Shown here piece after piece: positions 50,301-63,803 of a stretch of 64,000 nt of DNA. The DNA lies in assembly GCA_904063045.1 (NCBI GenBank), contig CAJFCJ010000005.1, forward strand, positions 1,953,167 through 2,017,166. The letters run 5' to 3'. This DNA comes from Dimorphilus gyrociliatus. Lineage: Eukaryota > Annelida > Polychaeta > Dinophilidae. Every line of letters starts with the position of its first letter. The first letter of the stretch is position 1. Under the pieces are notes generated by a model. The model searched no databases, was not told the DNA's origin, and saw only the letters and a list, made by a program, of their open reading frames with translations. The translations under genes were made by a program, and so were the position numbers.

Positions 50301-53300
50301 AGCTAAAACTGGGTCGGCAGATGTCTATATTTATAAAAAAATAGATATAAGTATGTGTATATTCAGTTATAATTGATGAAAATATATATTAATATAAATA
50401 TTGTCGTCTACCTTGGACTCTATTAATTTTGTTTCTTTTTGCCAATGCCATACTGACATAATATGTTCGTTTGCTTCGTCAACAGCACATAAATATTGGC
50501 CACCGTCGAATTTCGAAAAAGCAATACAAGATACTGCTCTATCAAAATGTCCAAGACCAAGTACATGCAATGTTTGTAAACTCAATGAATTCCAGATTCT
50601 AATATGGGGCTGTAAAAAGAATATTAAATATATGTTGAAATATATTTCAAATTGATAATTCTAACTAATTCAATGGAGTATAGTATTAGTTAATTTGAAA
50701 ATGTTATATAGTTAAATCCAAATACTCTGAAATGACTACAACTCTAATACAAAAGGAAATAAATGAAAAAAAAACACCGGTTAAGCAATGAGATACATAT
50801 AACAGATATAGTTATACTGTACAATTAAAGTTTACGTTGTTATATAATATATTAGGTTTAATTTCCTTCTATAAAAATAATGTTACATCATCTCATTGCA
50901 ATGTTTGTAATAAAAAGAAAATAAATAAATAAAGAATTGAGAAGTGAAACTAACGAAAGAGTGGAAAAATCAGTTATAATTGTTTTTGCTTGTTTGTTTG
51001 CTTTATTTATTTTTTTAAAGAGTACTACTAATAGACCCTTTCTCACCCAATTATCTCCAGGTTCTATCAGGTCATTATTGGACCTTCGTTTGTGGTAAAT
51101 TGGGAATTGAGGCTGTGTAAATAGTATATAAAAAAGGGAAAGGAAAAAAATAATATAAAGAATATTATATAGTGCACCTAATCCAAAAAAACAACTAAAA
51201 TTTTGAATGATAATTTTGAAGGTTTGGATTGTTTGATTGAATTAAAAATAATAAATTATTATAACAAGAATAAAAAAAATGAAAACAAGAATAAAAAGGA
51301 AAACCTTATAGTTCAGGGGTTGTTGAATATCTTCTAAGGACAAACAATAAGGGTAAACAAAACGATAAAAATTTCGTGTTTTTACACGCATTTATCACGT
51401 TCACGAACGTATACTTTGGGTGTGAGTTTACCAAAAAAAAAAAATAATTTGAATAGTACTAACTTTGCCCTCCTTTTTGTCATGTCCAGCAACTTGCCCG
51501 CTCGCTATTGTAATTTTATCGGGATGAACACTTAGGGATTTTACATCATCGTTATGACCAGTATAGTGTCGCTGAATTTGCTCATCTACATTGTACAAAA
51601 CAATAACTGCGGCTATGAAATATATCATTTCCCCAGTTGGTAATAAGTAAAGATTGTTCCTGCCATCGCGGCCTCGATAGCCGTAAGCCCATTCTAATTT
51701 TAACTTTTCTACAGGTGATGCAACAGGCTTAGAAGGATTAAAATCCGTCATCGTCGTAGGAGCATACATATTTACAGCTCTGCCTCTTAAATATATACGT
51801 AGGATTCGCTCATCTGTATAAACAAACAAAACCCATAAACAATTTGTACATTATTAATCCTTCAGAAACTAATTACAAAATTACTTTTGAATAAGCAATG
51901 AATAAGATATAATCAAAAATATTTTGCGGGGGAAATTAACATTTATCTTCCTTAAGATCTTATTCTTACCTCTCTTTCTATCGTAAATTAAACGATGTTG
52001 AACTAAAATAAAGAGAGAAATGGGAGCAAAAACAAAAAAAAAAAAAAAACAGAAAGTAGGACAAAATTCTATATATACTATTTAGATGATGTATAAATTT
52101 ATAAGAAAAAGTACGATTTTCTTACCTGTATTATAAGTGGCCTCTCTTAAGCTGTTCAAAAAGAAAACATACGAAAAAGAATATAGAAGCTGCTTTATCA
52201 ATAGGAAAATATATATAATTTTTAGCCGTTATAAATTTTACAATTCAAATTATCTAAGAGAATAAAAAAGAAGTTGGATAGAAGAAAATAAATCACCATA
52301 TAGATTATTCAAGATATGAGAAAAATTATGAAATATTATAGAATATACAAGATATTATATATCTTATATATGAATATTAACAAAAAATGCCCAAAAGAAG
52401 GTGTTAATTAAGCATAAAATTAAAAGATTTAATAAATCTGAAGCTTGTTTTTATTTTGTTTTTTTTTTTGTAAATTTGGGTTTTTACTATTTTATTCATT
52501 TGATTTTTGCTTTACCCTCGTTTTGGTGTTGATATTCTTCCAGTAGAATAAGGTATTATTAAATTTCCTAACGATTCACTAAGCCTGCATTATATAATAC
52601 AAAATACAGTTTTATATATATATAGATATATATATATATATATACAAGGTTACATCATACAATCTATTCTTTATAATTGTATACTTATACAAAAAAATTT
52701 TGGTATTTAGTTAGAAATTAATTGTTCTTTTTATGTTTTTCTAATACTTTAATAAAATTTATAATGCACTTTTGGAAAAACAAAAACACAGGAAGAAGTT
52801 ATTGAATTCGTCGATTTAACGTTACTTTTATAGTTTCCTAATACTCTTTATTATAAAATATATTTATAAAAAAATTCTATTCTGTCTTTTATATATCAAG
52901 TATTTAATCACAGCTTTCTATTTATCTAAAAAAGAAAAGTAAAAGAGAGTAAAGGTTGTGATTGTATGAATGAGAGAAAGGGAAAACGAACATATATATA
53001 TATCTAATTTATACAGGAAACGTTTAAAAGCGTATACAGAAGGGGGCAAAAGAAAATAATATTTCTCGATATAAATAAACAGTCTTTCTATAGAGATTTT
53101 CTATTTTGTCACTGTGCTTTTTTTTCTATAGAAAACTTTGATTGGTAATAAACCTGTTTCTAATTCTATAATAAATACTATTACTATTACAGCTACTACT
53201 ACTACTACTACAACTACTACAACAACTACTGTGACAACGGGATTTCTCATGGGATTTTTTCTCTTGTGTATATATATATATGTATTTAGAGTAAAGGTTA

Positions 53301-55318
53301 TACGACTTCTGGCAAATATTTTTTATTCTAAATAAGAAAGAAACGTGATAAGTTTATTAATGGAAGAAATAAATTTACGATATTCCATTCTATACAAAAG
53401 AATAAAATTCTCTTTTAGTAAATATATTATATACTAAACTTATATTTTGTGAATAAATATTAGTAGGCCTAGCTGGATAAAACATAAGTAATAAATTTAT
53501 AGAGTATACAGATAAACATTCCACTAACTAATGTGATGATAAAAGATTAACTTAATAATTCTTATTAAGATAAGGAAAGTAATACAAAACACAAAAATAA
53601 AAAGGATCTAATCTTTAAAATTAGTCTATTAAATATTTAATTGTTTATTAATATATTTAAATCTATTTATACTATTTGTACAACTACGCGAAAGTTTTAC
53701 TATACTATATACAGTATATATAATTTATATGTAAGCAAATGTCATAAATTATTTGTAAAATATCAATTATAAAAGAAAATTTAAGGAGTAGAGTATAAAG
53801 CTTAATGCCGGATTATCAAGAGAGAAAGATTTCTTTCTCTCAGCTCTTCTTTCTTTTATTTAAAGTAGGAAATAGATTTATTTTTCTTTAGCTTATTTCT
53901 AATAAAAAGTAAAAAGAAATAATATGGAAAAAAAAAAAGTGAAAGTCTTGTGGGAAAATGTTCACCTGTTTTAAATATATTTTTTTTATTAAGTACCTCT
54001 TTACTTTGGAGAAAAAACTTTCGCTTTTAACCTCTTTTTCCGTTGATTACGTAGTTACAATGGCGGATAAACGAAGAAACCCTGCTACTTGTTGAATTAA
54101 CCCCCTTTCATTGCACGTAACGGTTACGCGTAAGAATTCTTGTTTTTTTTTATTTAACTAGCAATCTGAATGGAGACCCATTAGAGGCGCCAGTAGGTTA
54201 ATTGTCATTTAGGAACAAACGAATTCATATGACTATGGTACTTAAAGATTGAATATCCACTTAAAAAGTACATACTTCAGTCGTAATCATTAGACATATA
54301 ACAAACCTAGAATTTGATAATCCGTTAGCATTGTGTGCTTGCTCTCCATGAGGAACTGATGGCCACTTTCTCATATTTAACGATTTTCCAAACATACCTT
54401 TACTGGGCGTTGGTGACGGAGTTGTCCTGTGTATACCGTCTGTACTAACTGTCCTCTTAGACAATCTTGGTTCAGCTTTTCTCGTCATTTTAACAGGAGT
54501 AGAGGTTCGACTAGACATCATCATTTGGCTAGAGGAGGATATACTTGTCGGATGATGTTCAACATTAGCCAATCGTCTAAGGGCGTCAGCCAGCGAACTT
54601 TTTAATACTTGTATTTCATCAGCTTGTTGTTGGACTTTTCGTTCGACAGTTAACAATCGGTCCATCATACCCTCTCGGGTTTCGGCTACGAGCTCTTCTG
54701 TAAGAGGAATAAAGTATGAATAAAAACGTAGCTGTGGATTAGCCAAAAGCAAACAACGTGCTGACGGAATTAAGCGTGAAAGGCTTGAAAATAAAGTGCT
54801 TTATTAAATACACAGACTGACAAAAAGTGCCTAAACTAAACACAACTTGATCGAGTGTCAAGTTGGTCTTCAAATTCCCAAAGACATTAATGAGATGTCA
54901 GTACATCTGCTTAAATCTTTTCTTAAACAATATATACAGTATATACATATGTATATATAAATATTCATTAAGCTGGTCAACAATTCAAAAGGCTTAACTA
55001 GGTGTTATTAATTTAGAATATTAACCCTTATTTACACCTAATTTATATAAGTAAAAAAACACATCAATTACGAAGAAAGAAAAAAACGAAACAATAATCA
55101 GGTTAAAAACTTGTTGTAATACAGAGATAAGTAAATCAAATAGTATATTATCTACGAAGATAAGCCTAAGTAATTTTCTTTTTTTGTCTTTCTCACCTTT
55201 ATTATCACTACTATCACAAAACAAAATAACATAAAACACATACGGTTTGAATATGTAACAGAATTTTAGTTAAACTATCAACTGCTTCTACTACTTTAAT
55301 TGAACAATAAAGTTTTAT

Positions 55319-55354
<36 letters not shown>

Positions 55355-56691
55355 CGGAGGGACAAAAAAAAAGGAAACAGAAGAAGAAAATAAATGCAAT
55401 GTTTAACAATCTTGTCTACCTTTAAACCGATGTAAATATTTGAATTTAGTATATTCAAGAGAGAGAAAAATTACAGAGTTATTAAATCTACATAGTCTTT
55501 TTTTATACAAGTTCAAATATATGATTATATTTGATTAAATATACAATTATTTTTAACAATAATATAATAATTGATATTAAAATAATAAAAGAAATTGATT
55601 TTATTTTTATTCTAAAAGGATGGAAAAATATAGAAATAAATAAAACAGTCAATAGAAAACATTTTTCCACAACCTTTTTTTTTACTATAAATAAATAAGC
55701 GTGGGAAATTTTATAAATATATCACTATATATTGTAATAATAATTACCTACCTACCATTCTGGTTTTGACCCCTAAGAATGATAAACGTATGATAGTCTT
55801 ATGCTTTATCTCTCACGATCTCTCGCATACTCATTCACTCTTTCTCTTTGCTCGCCTCTCTGCTAATTTTAATCCATATATATGTATACAGTATATATAT
55901 AGGGAGCGAGTGAGAGAGAGAGAGAGAGAGAGAAATATTTAGTTATGTTTATTAGTAGATTATACGTATAAACGTGTTACTTTAGTCAGATAAGAAAAAA
56001 TCTTGCAAATTTACACATTATTATCTGTTAAGCTAATTATTGTGGGATGGGCTAATTACATCAGTTTTTATTATTGATAACTTACCATTGCTAATTATCT
56101 CCGATTCTAAACTGTCTTTTGTATTATTGTGTAAATCTTCTTTATCTAAAAAATCAAAAGAACAGAACGTGCAGGGGTTTGAAATAAAAAAAAAATTAAA
56201 AATTAAAGGAAATATCGTGCGGGTGAAGTTTTACATTTTTATAAAGAGCTCTGCAGCCAACGCCTATAGATACGATTTAAGGCTTACATGGAACATGTAT
56301 ATATATATAATTTTATATGTACATATCTGACATATTTATGTATCATTACTGCCGCCCTAAGCCGATAAAAAAGACTTGGCAAAGTGCTGCAAAGCTTATG
56401 GCACATATTTGCAATTACTTCATTGCTAATTTTGCAGCTTAATATTGCATATTACACATTAAGCAATTATTTAAACTATCATTTCACAACATTCGATTGC
56501 AATATTAAAACTTTTAAAGAAATTTTATCAATCTTGCATAAATTTAGAGATTGCTAAAAATTTACAGAAGGTAGGCTGGAAATATTTACATAATTTTAAG
56601 TGTTAAAATCAATTTTTTTCATATGTTATAAGCGTTGGCTGTTTCAGATCGTTAAAATAGTAGAAATAACAATATTACCTATTCCGTCCAT
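47313..56691 (-). CDS. EML1: EML1-type microtubule-associated protein
   Basis: Exons on minus: 56691-56679 (MDGI), 56145-56086, 54697-54307, 52584-52516, 52151-52126, 52002-51970 (33 nt), 51813-51464, 51112-51047 (66 nt), 50609-50412, 50324-50190, 50126-50027, 48785-48433, 48355-48044, 47975-47888, 47816-47721, 47650-47517 and 47441-47313; about 850 aa with every exon in, phases all consistent. The N-terminus has the trimerising coiled coil (MMDRLLTVERKVQQQADEIQ), then a Ser/Lys-rich basic region. The HELP motif (KLKLEWAYGYRGRDGRNNLY) opens the tandem WD40 beta-propellers; the end GGKDTSILQWNV is typical. The match to human EML1 is close along the whole propeller. The protein binds and stabilises microtubules, including in the spindle. 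Four small exons around the basic region and HELP are discussed as findings. A second possible first exon (MV, ATG at 55758) also ends in the right phase. Confidence 0.93.
51047..51112 (-). other. Candidate 66-nt cassette exon of the EML gene
   Basis: Flanked by ACACAG and GTGAGA. Phase 0 on both sides, it encodes 22 residues (starting PQFPIYHKRR, ending EPGDNW) between HDKKEGK and PHIRIWNS. Human EML1 runs straight through here, so this is an insertion relative to the vertebrate protein and is likely optional. Confidence 0.55.
51970..52002 (-). other. Candidate 33-nt microexon of the EML gene
   Basis: Flanked by TTTTAG and GTAAGA. Phase 1 on both sides, it encodes about 11 residues (VQHRLIYDRKR) between ATYNT and DERILRIY. 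It can be included or skipped without breaking the frame. Confidence 0.5.
53185..53235. repeat. (ACT/ACA)n microsatellite in an EML intron
   Basis: About 50 bp of imperfect ACT/ACA trinucleotides in the 1.7-kb intron between 52585 and 54306. Confidence 0.85.
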
Positions 56692-57330
56692 CTCATTTGC
56701 TGTGACGCCACCAAATTATGTGTACATAAAATGTATTTCGTAAAAAATTGTTAGAATAAATTTTAACTAACAGGTTTCCGGTACAGAATCCGAAACAATG
56801 CCCAAAAAATGTCAGGCATGTTGAAAAATGTAAAAAGTACGAAGATTCCTATGGAATCATGTGACTTCAATTTTGGCGGGAAAGCTAAAGGGGAGGGGTT
56901 CTCATCAATAGCGCTTCAAGCTATTTCAATTTATTATATTCTTATAAGTTATTGTAAATAACAATTATCCATTTCAATTTTTTTTCTATGGCAATTCTTT
57001 GATTTTTTTTTCGCTAGGCTATTTATACTTATACCTTTTGACCAACGCCAACATTCTTTACGACTAATGTCAACAAAATCCGATTACAAGAACATGATAT
57101 AAAAGAGAATTTTGAGCCTAACCCATCAAGCGAATGTTATCCATATTTATATAAAAAGGAAGTATTTCAACACGTTGTAAAATTTAAGATTTATCACCTT
57201 TCTTAGTATTTTATTTGCCTGTTTTTTAAACAAAAAAAAATGAAAAGAGAAGCATCAGGGAATATTTTATATTTAAAAATAGAATATCATCTGCAGTTGA
57301 GAGATATCGTGGACGGTGGAAAATCCTCCA
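56692..57330. other. Intergenic region, EML promoter and KIF21 3' end
   Basis: 639 bp. The EML promoter must lie just above 56691; a GC-richer patch at 56.86-56.90 kb (TTTTGGCGGGAAA, an E2F-like site) is a candidate core. The rest is AT-rich 3' UTR of the KIF21 gene. Confidence 0.45.
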
Positions 57331-60300
57331 TTAACAAACTAAATCGTCGCGAATCTTCCACATTTTCACGGTTAAATCACTAAAATGATAAATATTGTTT
57401 TATAAGAAAAAGAAAATAATAGTTAATGATATAATTACTTGGAAGCAGTGAAGACTAGCTGGGAATTGGTCGACAGCGCATTTGCATTATTTGCATGGGC
57501 GTTAACTTGACCGATTGACTTGCATTTATCAATATCCCACAACTTAATAACCCCAGATCGACTGGCGCTTATTAAGATATTCGCCGTCTGTAATAGGTCA
57601 ACTCCGATAACCCAATCCTTGTGGGCATTATTGATTGAATGAATCAGTTTACGTTCGGCTAAATCCCACATTTTGATGCAAGTATCTCGACTACCAGAGA
57701 AGAGTAAATCGCCCTTGACGCACAAAGACTGAACGCCATCGTAATGTGGTGGTTCCAGGGTTGCCTTTGCTTGGACAACGCCCACGGAATCTTCATCCAA
57801 TTCGAAAACTTTTATATAATGATCCTTAGAACCTGATACAATACAAATACTGCCATCGGCTGTATCGGTATCATCAAGGGCAAGGACCATAACGGCCGCT
57901 TGGTGACCTCCAATTAACTTTCCTACAGGCTTCCACTCGCGAGCATCCCACAAGCGAATAGAATTTCCGGCCGCTGTCAATAGCATCAATCCATTTGAGT
58001 TGACCATCAGTGCATTAATATGCGTCTCCCCTTGTGGACATGTGACTAAATGAGAGGACTGGGGAACTTCAACATCATCGTCTGGAATTAATCCACTAGA
58101 AAACAGTGTTTTTATAGGTCGATCTCCACTCATACGAGCATCGTAAACATTCACGAGGTATGTTGAAACAGTATATGCCAAATGAGTTTGTTCACTATAT
58201 CTGACATCGGTCACGCTATTTGGATGATTACGTAACGTTAACAATTCATTTCCGGTTTCGAGGTCCCATATTTTAGCTGTTCTATCCTTCGATCCTGATA
58301 TAAGGATACTGTCTGTTGAGCATATGGATAGAACAGGACGAGAGTGACCTCTTGCTGTACAAACGTGGTGTAAAGGACTAGATATTAAAGATCTTCCGGA
58401 CGATGCAACTTCCATGACACCTCTGGGATTATAAGAAAACGTTCTATTATTTCAAAGAAAACATTTTTTATATATAGTAAATTACTCTTTTGGATCAGGC
58501 ATTTCTGGCATGGTTGCTAATCTCTGGAAAACATTTGTCGAGGTTGAAGATTTATTTTCATCGCTCATTCGCCTACTGTAATGAAAAAGAATGATATTCA
58601 AAACGCTCGTATCTTATCCCATTAATGGTATAAAATTGCGCTGATAAAGTAAAACTTTATCCAACCTCGTGGGAGAAGGGACTAGTGTTGCTTTCATCAT
58701 GTCAGCGTCCGCGGATTTGGTCATTCGAACGGGTATGGTCGATTTCTGTTGAGCTTCTGAGTCTGATTTCCCCTCATCTATTTTCCCATTTTCTTTAGTC
58801 TTACTAGGAAAAAGTAAATCACTTGGTGTGGCCATCTTCCTTCGTGCTTTCAAGTTCTTAGTTGTAGCTGATTTTGACCCTACGGAATCAGACGAACTGA
58901 TTGGAGATGGAGGGCTAACCAAACCACCCGCACTATCGGATAAATTGTTTTAGTTGCTTTAGAATTAATCAAAAGAAATAAATAGAAATGATATACCTTG
59001 GTGTCTTTGGTATCCCACCTTTTTCGTGAGTTGTGATATTTCCATTTGCAGCAGTTGAAGAGCTTCCTTCGCTTTCGCTCTCTGAATCCGAATCTTCCAA
59101 AACATCAGCTAACTGTATCTTATACATATCAGTCGCTTTGACATGATCTTTCATTAAAAATTGCAGCATCTCGTTTCTTGCCAATGCTTGGCTCTTTACG
59201 TGATCCAGCAGAATTTCCATTTGTTTACTTTCAGCATCTTTTTGAGCGGCTAAAACGCCGTTAGACATTGCCATATTGACGCAATGCTCTAGTAAGTATT
59301 GAGCTTCTTGCTCATTACATGTGGAGACTAGGGTTTTGGGCTCAAATTCAGTTTCTTCTGAGTTTATATCTACCATTTGTGACTGAATATCTTTTATTTT
59401 CTCATGAATATGTTCAATATCCAATTGATTATTTTGAATTTGTTCATCAATTTGGATTTGCTCTTGAGAATCATTAGTAAGATTTTTGGCTTTTCTTAAC
59501 TTTTCACATTTTCTGGATAGTTTACCACGTTGTTTTACCCAAATTGCCATATCTTTCTCTAAAAGCATCATGGTCCGCCTCTTGGATGTAATAGATGAGA
59601 TAGCGTTCTCTAACTTGACCCATTTTCTGTTAAGTAACTTGTCGCGGTCCGCTGATTTAGCTTTTGATTTATTACCACCGCTTTCACTCCTTCTCACGCT
59701 ACTAGGTGTAGACGATCGATTCCGCTTACGCAGGGCTTCTACTTCTTCGGTTTTCCTCTTAAGTATCAAATCTTTCTTTCTCTTCTCTGTTTCTAAACTC
59801 TTAATTTTGGTCGCTTGCAATCTTTGATCTTTCTTCAGCTGAGCTAACTGTCGATTGTATTTAACATCTTTCTCTCGATATTTGGCAGAATTTTCCTTCA
59901 TTTGATTGATTAATCGAACCTTAATTTTCTTCATTTCAGAAATATCTCTATTAAGAACCATAAGCTGCCTCTCATCTTCTTTCGACTTCCTTAACAATCT
60001 TGCATGTTCTTTAGCATCTTTATGTAGATATTGTAATTTCCCTCGTAGATCTCTAAGCTTCTTTTCATAAGTTTCTCGAACAGTTTTAACTTTTTCATCA
60101 TTATTTCTATGCTCTTTAACAGCTACGGACATAGATATAATATTAGCATGTTATGCTTCTTTCTTTTTTAATTAGATAACATTATTTAATTATTTAAACT
60201 TACGAATTGAATTAAGAGCTTGATCGCGTTCTTTTTCGGTTTCTTTGATCTTTTGCTCCAAATTACTAAGCTTGGCTTCATACTGACTCCTAACCGCCTT

Positions 60301-63300
60301 AAGGCGTTTCTGATTTAATTCTAATTCGTCAATGAGTTGCTGTTTCAAAGATATTTCTGAAGTCAGGTCAGCAAGTTCTTCATTCATTTTACTCTCTTCA
60401 GTTGCTTCATAATCGTCATCTATAAATAGATTAGAAAAAAAATCCTTTCAATAATTTCTTTGTTCAATTGACGTAACCTTGGTAGATAAATAAAATTATT
60501 CTATGAAAACTATAAGAAAAAGAAATTATTCAATATCGAGACCAACAGGCTGTTGTTGTTCACTGAATAATTCGTTAGTCTTGGAACTCTCGTTATTAAA
60601 ACTATAAAAAAAACAAACCCTAGAAAAAAAATAATGGCAAAAGAAAAAAAACTAAAGACAAATTCAAGCCTACACTACCTACAAAGTCAATGTTTAAAGA
60701 AAAGGAAAAAAAAGAATAGAAGGAAAACTCTTTTTCGTTTCTATTTCCAATCAAAATATTAGGCGAGAGTCCCAAATTAATATTATGTTTAAAAATAAAA
60801 AAAAAGAAATGAATTTCTATTTCAACAAATAGAAATGCAGTTCACTGCAGTAAAAAATTTCCCACCGAATGAAAATAGTATAAGACTATAGTTTTTCTCG
60901 CTATCTTACATCTTCTTCGAATAACTTTTATCTCCTATCTCCCTAATCCTATCTCATATATACATAAATTCAATATAAATATATAACTTTTTCCGAACAG
61001 TATAAACAGAAGAGACCGATAATAATAAAAAAAATAGTTTACTTCAACTTAAGAATTACATATACGTTTACATAAAGATTTAATAGGCCTGTTTAAAATG
61101 AATAGAAGGCTGTCGAACTGTAAATAGCTCTTACCTGAATTGGAATCTAAGTCTTCGTTTAGGGCACTTTCCTGGAAGGAAGGCGTGAAATCGTTAATAC
61201 CAATTTAAGACAGAAAGGTTAAAGTTTATCTTTAAGAATTTTTCCGGTTAATAAATCAAATGATGAACGAGAAAGAAGAATGAAGGTTGATCGTAGCGTA
61301 CGATAAGGTTAACTGAACTTTAATAACTTACCATCTCTTCAGAAAGTTCATCCTCAATATCTAAGTTTTCTTCTAACTCCTCTCCATCGCTGATAAAATT
61401 GTTAAATATATTTATGTTTGTATATGCAGGTAAAAATAAATATTTCGTTATCAGTGATACAAATAAAAATATAATAAAGGCTAATCCAAATTAAAAAGAA
61501 CAATCAGAGGTATAAAAAGGAGAATAGGGGGTAAGATGTACAATCTTTTTTAGCGTTGGAAAACAACGCGAGGCTATTGTAAACGATATTCCACAGCTGT
61601 TTCCTATAAGAAAAATATCTCTTCATAAAATCTCGCCAATTTCGGTTTGCGGCAGTGAATTGGCTTCGTAATAAAATTAGCAGACTAAGTCAACACATCG
61701 TAAACTTAAAACCGATAGATAAAACGAATAAAGCTCTCTCTTACTATTGTCAAGCACTTAACAAAAAAGTGGGTCGCTTCTATGAAAACATAATGACAAG
61801 AGTATCACACTGAATCAATTGGGTATAAAAGATGATTGAGTATGGTCTTTTTATAAAGTTAAAAATGACATTTAAAGTTACGTCAAACATAGTTGATTTT
61901 TCTACTTGATTACAGCTTCAAGCTGAGCGAAAAATCCCATCGACAGACATAGAAAACAACAAAGTACTTACGTTGAACCGCTATTCGTTCTGTTTTCTTT
62001 ATATTTGATTTCCCCTTTCAATTGATTAACTTCTTTCTTCGCCATTTCGATAAGAGACTGCGTATCTGTATCATTAATCGGTGTCATTACTTTGGAGGAA
62101 CGCAATTTACTTGTAGATGGTTGTTGAAGCTCTTTAATTAAATTATCTTTTTCTAATAAATGCTGCCTCATTTTCTCATTTTCTTTAATGTAATCAGATA
62201 GTTTTTTACCAACATCACCGTTTGATTCTTGCGAGTCAGTTAAAGCTAAATCCCTTTCCAGAATTACTTCTGCATTTCTGTCGGTTAAATTGTTAATAGT
62301 CACTTGTAGAGCCTTAATTCTAATACGAAGTCGATTATTTTCCTCTTGAAGCATAGTGTTTTCACTAAACATATCGTTTATAGATTCAACACCATAGGCG
62401 TCAACGGTCTTATGGCCCAGTTTATATTCATTCAATTCAGTTGTTAGTTGAGAGATTTGCTGGCGCAATGCCATAATTTGGCGACTACTCTTATCTTGAT
62501 TAACGACTACCTTGTTCTTTATATTTCGAGCCCTGTTAGCGTATTGCAGAGTATTCAAGGTTTCCATAAAGTCTCTATCGCAAGGTGATATGCATGCAAT
62601 CATCACCGTCCTACTGTTACCCCCGAGTGAGTCTTGTAAAAGCCGAGTTAATCTCGAATCCCTGTAAGGTACGTGACTACCTCTTTTTGTTTTATCTCCC
62701 AGGGCTGATATGACATTACCTAAAGCAAGTAACCCACAATTTATAGATATGCCTTCTTCTGCCCGATTACCCGTCGAGCCAGTTCGATTTAATCTTTCTG
62801 AACCTGCTAGATCCACAAAATGAAATTTGGCTGAAAGAGTCTCCATTTCCTCAACATCATCAATGGTCATGGTTCTCTCTTGCCTGATATGTAGCGTAAA
62901 TATGGCGTGTGATCTGGAAGATTGAGCGTTCATATTGGTACTAGCTGTAACTCTATTTAATGCGCCTGTTTTTAAGCAGCGAATAGTTTCATCGACACTT
63001 GAGACACTGTGCATGCTAACACCCACTGTATAAATATTACCCGAGGCGTCCTCATGTATTTTAACCTGAGACTTTTTATCTTTGTCTATTACGCATCTGG
63101 TCGTGTCTAACAAATCAAAAATTTGTTCCTTATAAAGCTCCATAAATTGGGCATCAACAGTAAATTTTGGCGGAGTTTTTCCATTTTCACTAGCTTCTTT
63201 TCGTCTTTTGTCTATCCCATCAAACAGGTGATTAACCGCTCGGGGAATAATTCCGAGTAAGTCATCATCGGTGTTGACGTCAAAGGCCGTACCCATTGTA

Positions 63301-63803
63301 TAAGTTTTTCCTGACCCCGTCTGACCATAGGCCATAATAGTTGCATTGTATCCATCAAAAACACCTTCAATTAGAGAGCTACCACATAAATCATAAACCT
63401 TTGACTGAGGGCTATCCGAATCTAAGAGGAAATCGAATGTAAAGGGTCGATCTTTTCCAATAATTATTTGAGGTTCGCCCGGTATACATGTCGTACATGT
63501 TTGGCATAAATCTAGTTGTTCCCTCACCAAAAGTGGTCTGATTCTGCAATTGAGTCAATGAACAGAGAAATTGAGAAAATTATTAGAAAATAATCTTTTT
63601 TTTTTTACGCGTATAAAGCGCCTACTGATTACATATCATAGGCTTGATACGCTTAGTCAAATAGGGTGTGGAAAGAAGACTTATTGTGGCGAAACGAATG
63701 GAACAATTCAAAGTCAATGAAAAGGCCTTAACGCTTATTTTGGTAAAAAAAAAAAGCTTTACCTTACTGCTACCCTAACAGTTGTTTCATCGTCAACTGC
63801 CAT
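57331..63803 (-). CDS. KIF21: KIF21-type kinesin-4
   Basis: Ten exons on minus: 63803-63763, 63543-61972, 61389-61332, 61171-61135, 60419-60204, 60122-58997, 58932-58666, 58575-58486, 58422-57439 and 57379-57331; 1479 aa. Start MAVDDETTVRVAVRIRP matches the family. The motor head (about 1-385) has the P-loop GQTGSGKT (87-94), switch I NAQSSRSH and switch II VDLAGSER, so it should be an active ATPase. Coiled coils follow (about 390-480 and 575-870; basic stretch KKIKVRLINQMKEN as in KIF21A), split by an acidic segment. After a Ser-rich linker the C-terminal WD40 propeller occupies about 1140-1479 (GSKDRTAKIWDLETG, GSKDHYIKVFELDED, GSRDTCIKMWDLAER). The family moves to microtubule plus ends and pauses their growth, with roles in axon transport. 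Human KIF21A is about 1,670 aa; this one has a shorter linker. Confidence 0.95.
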
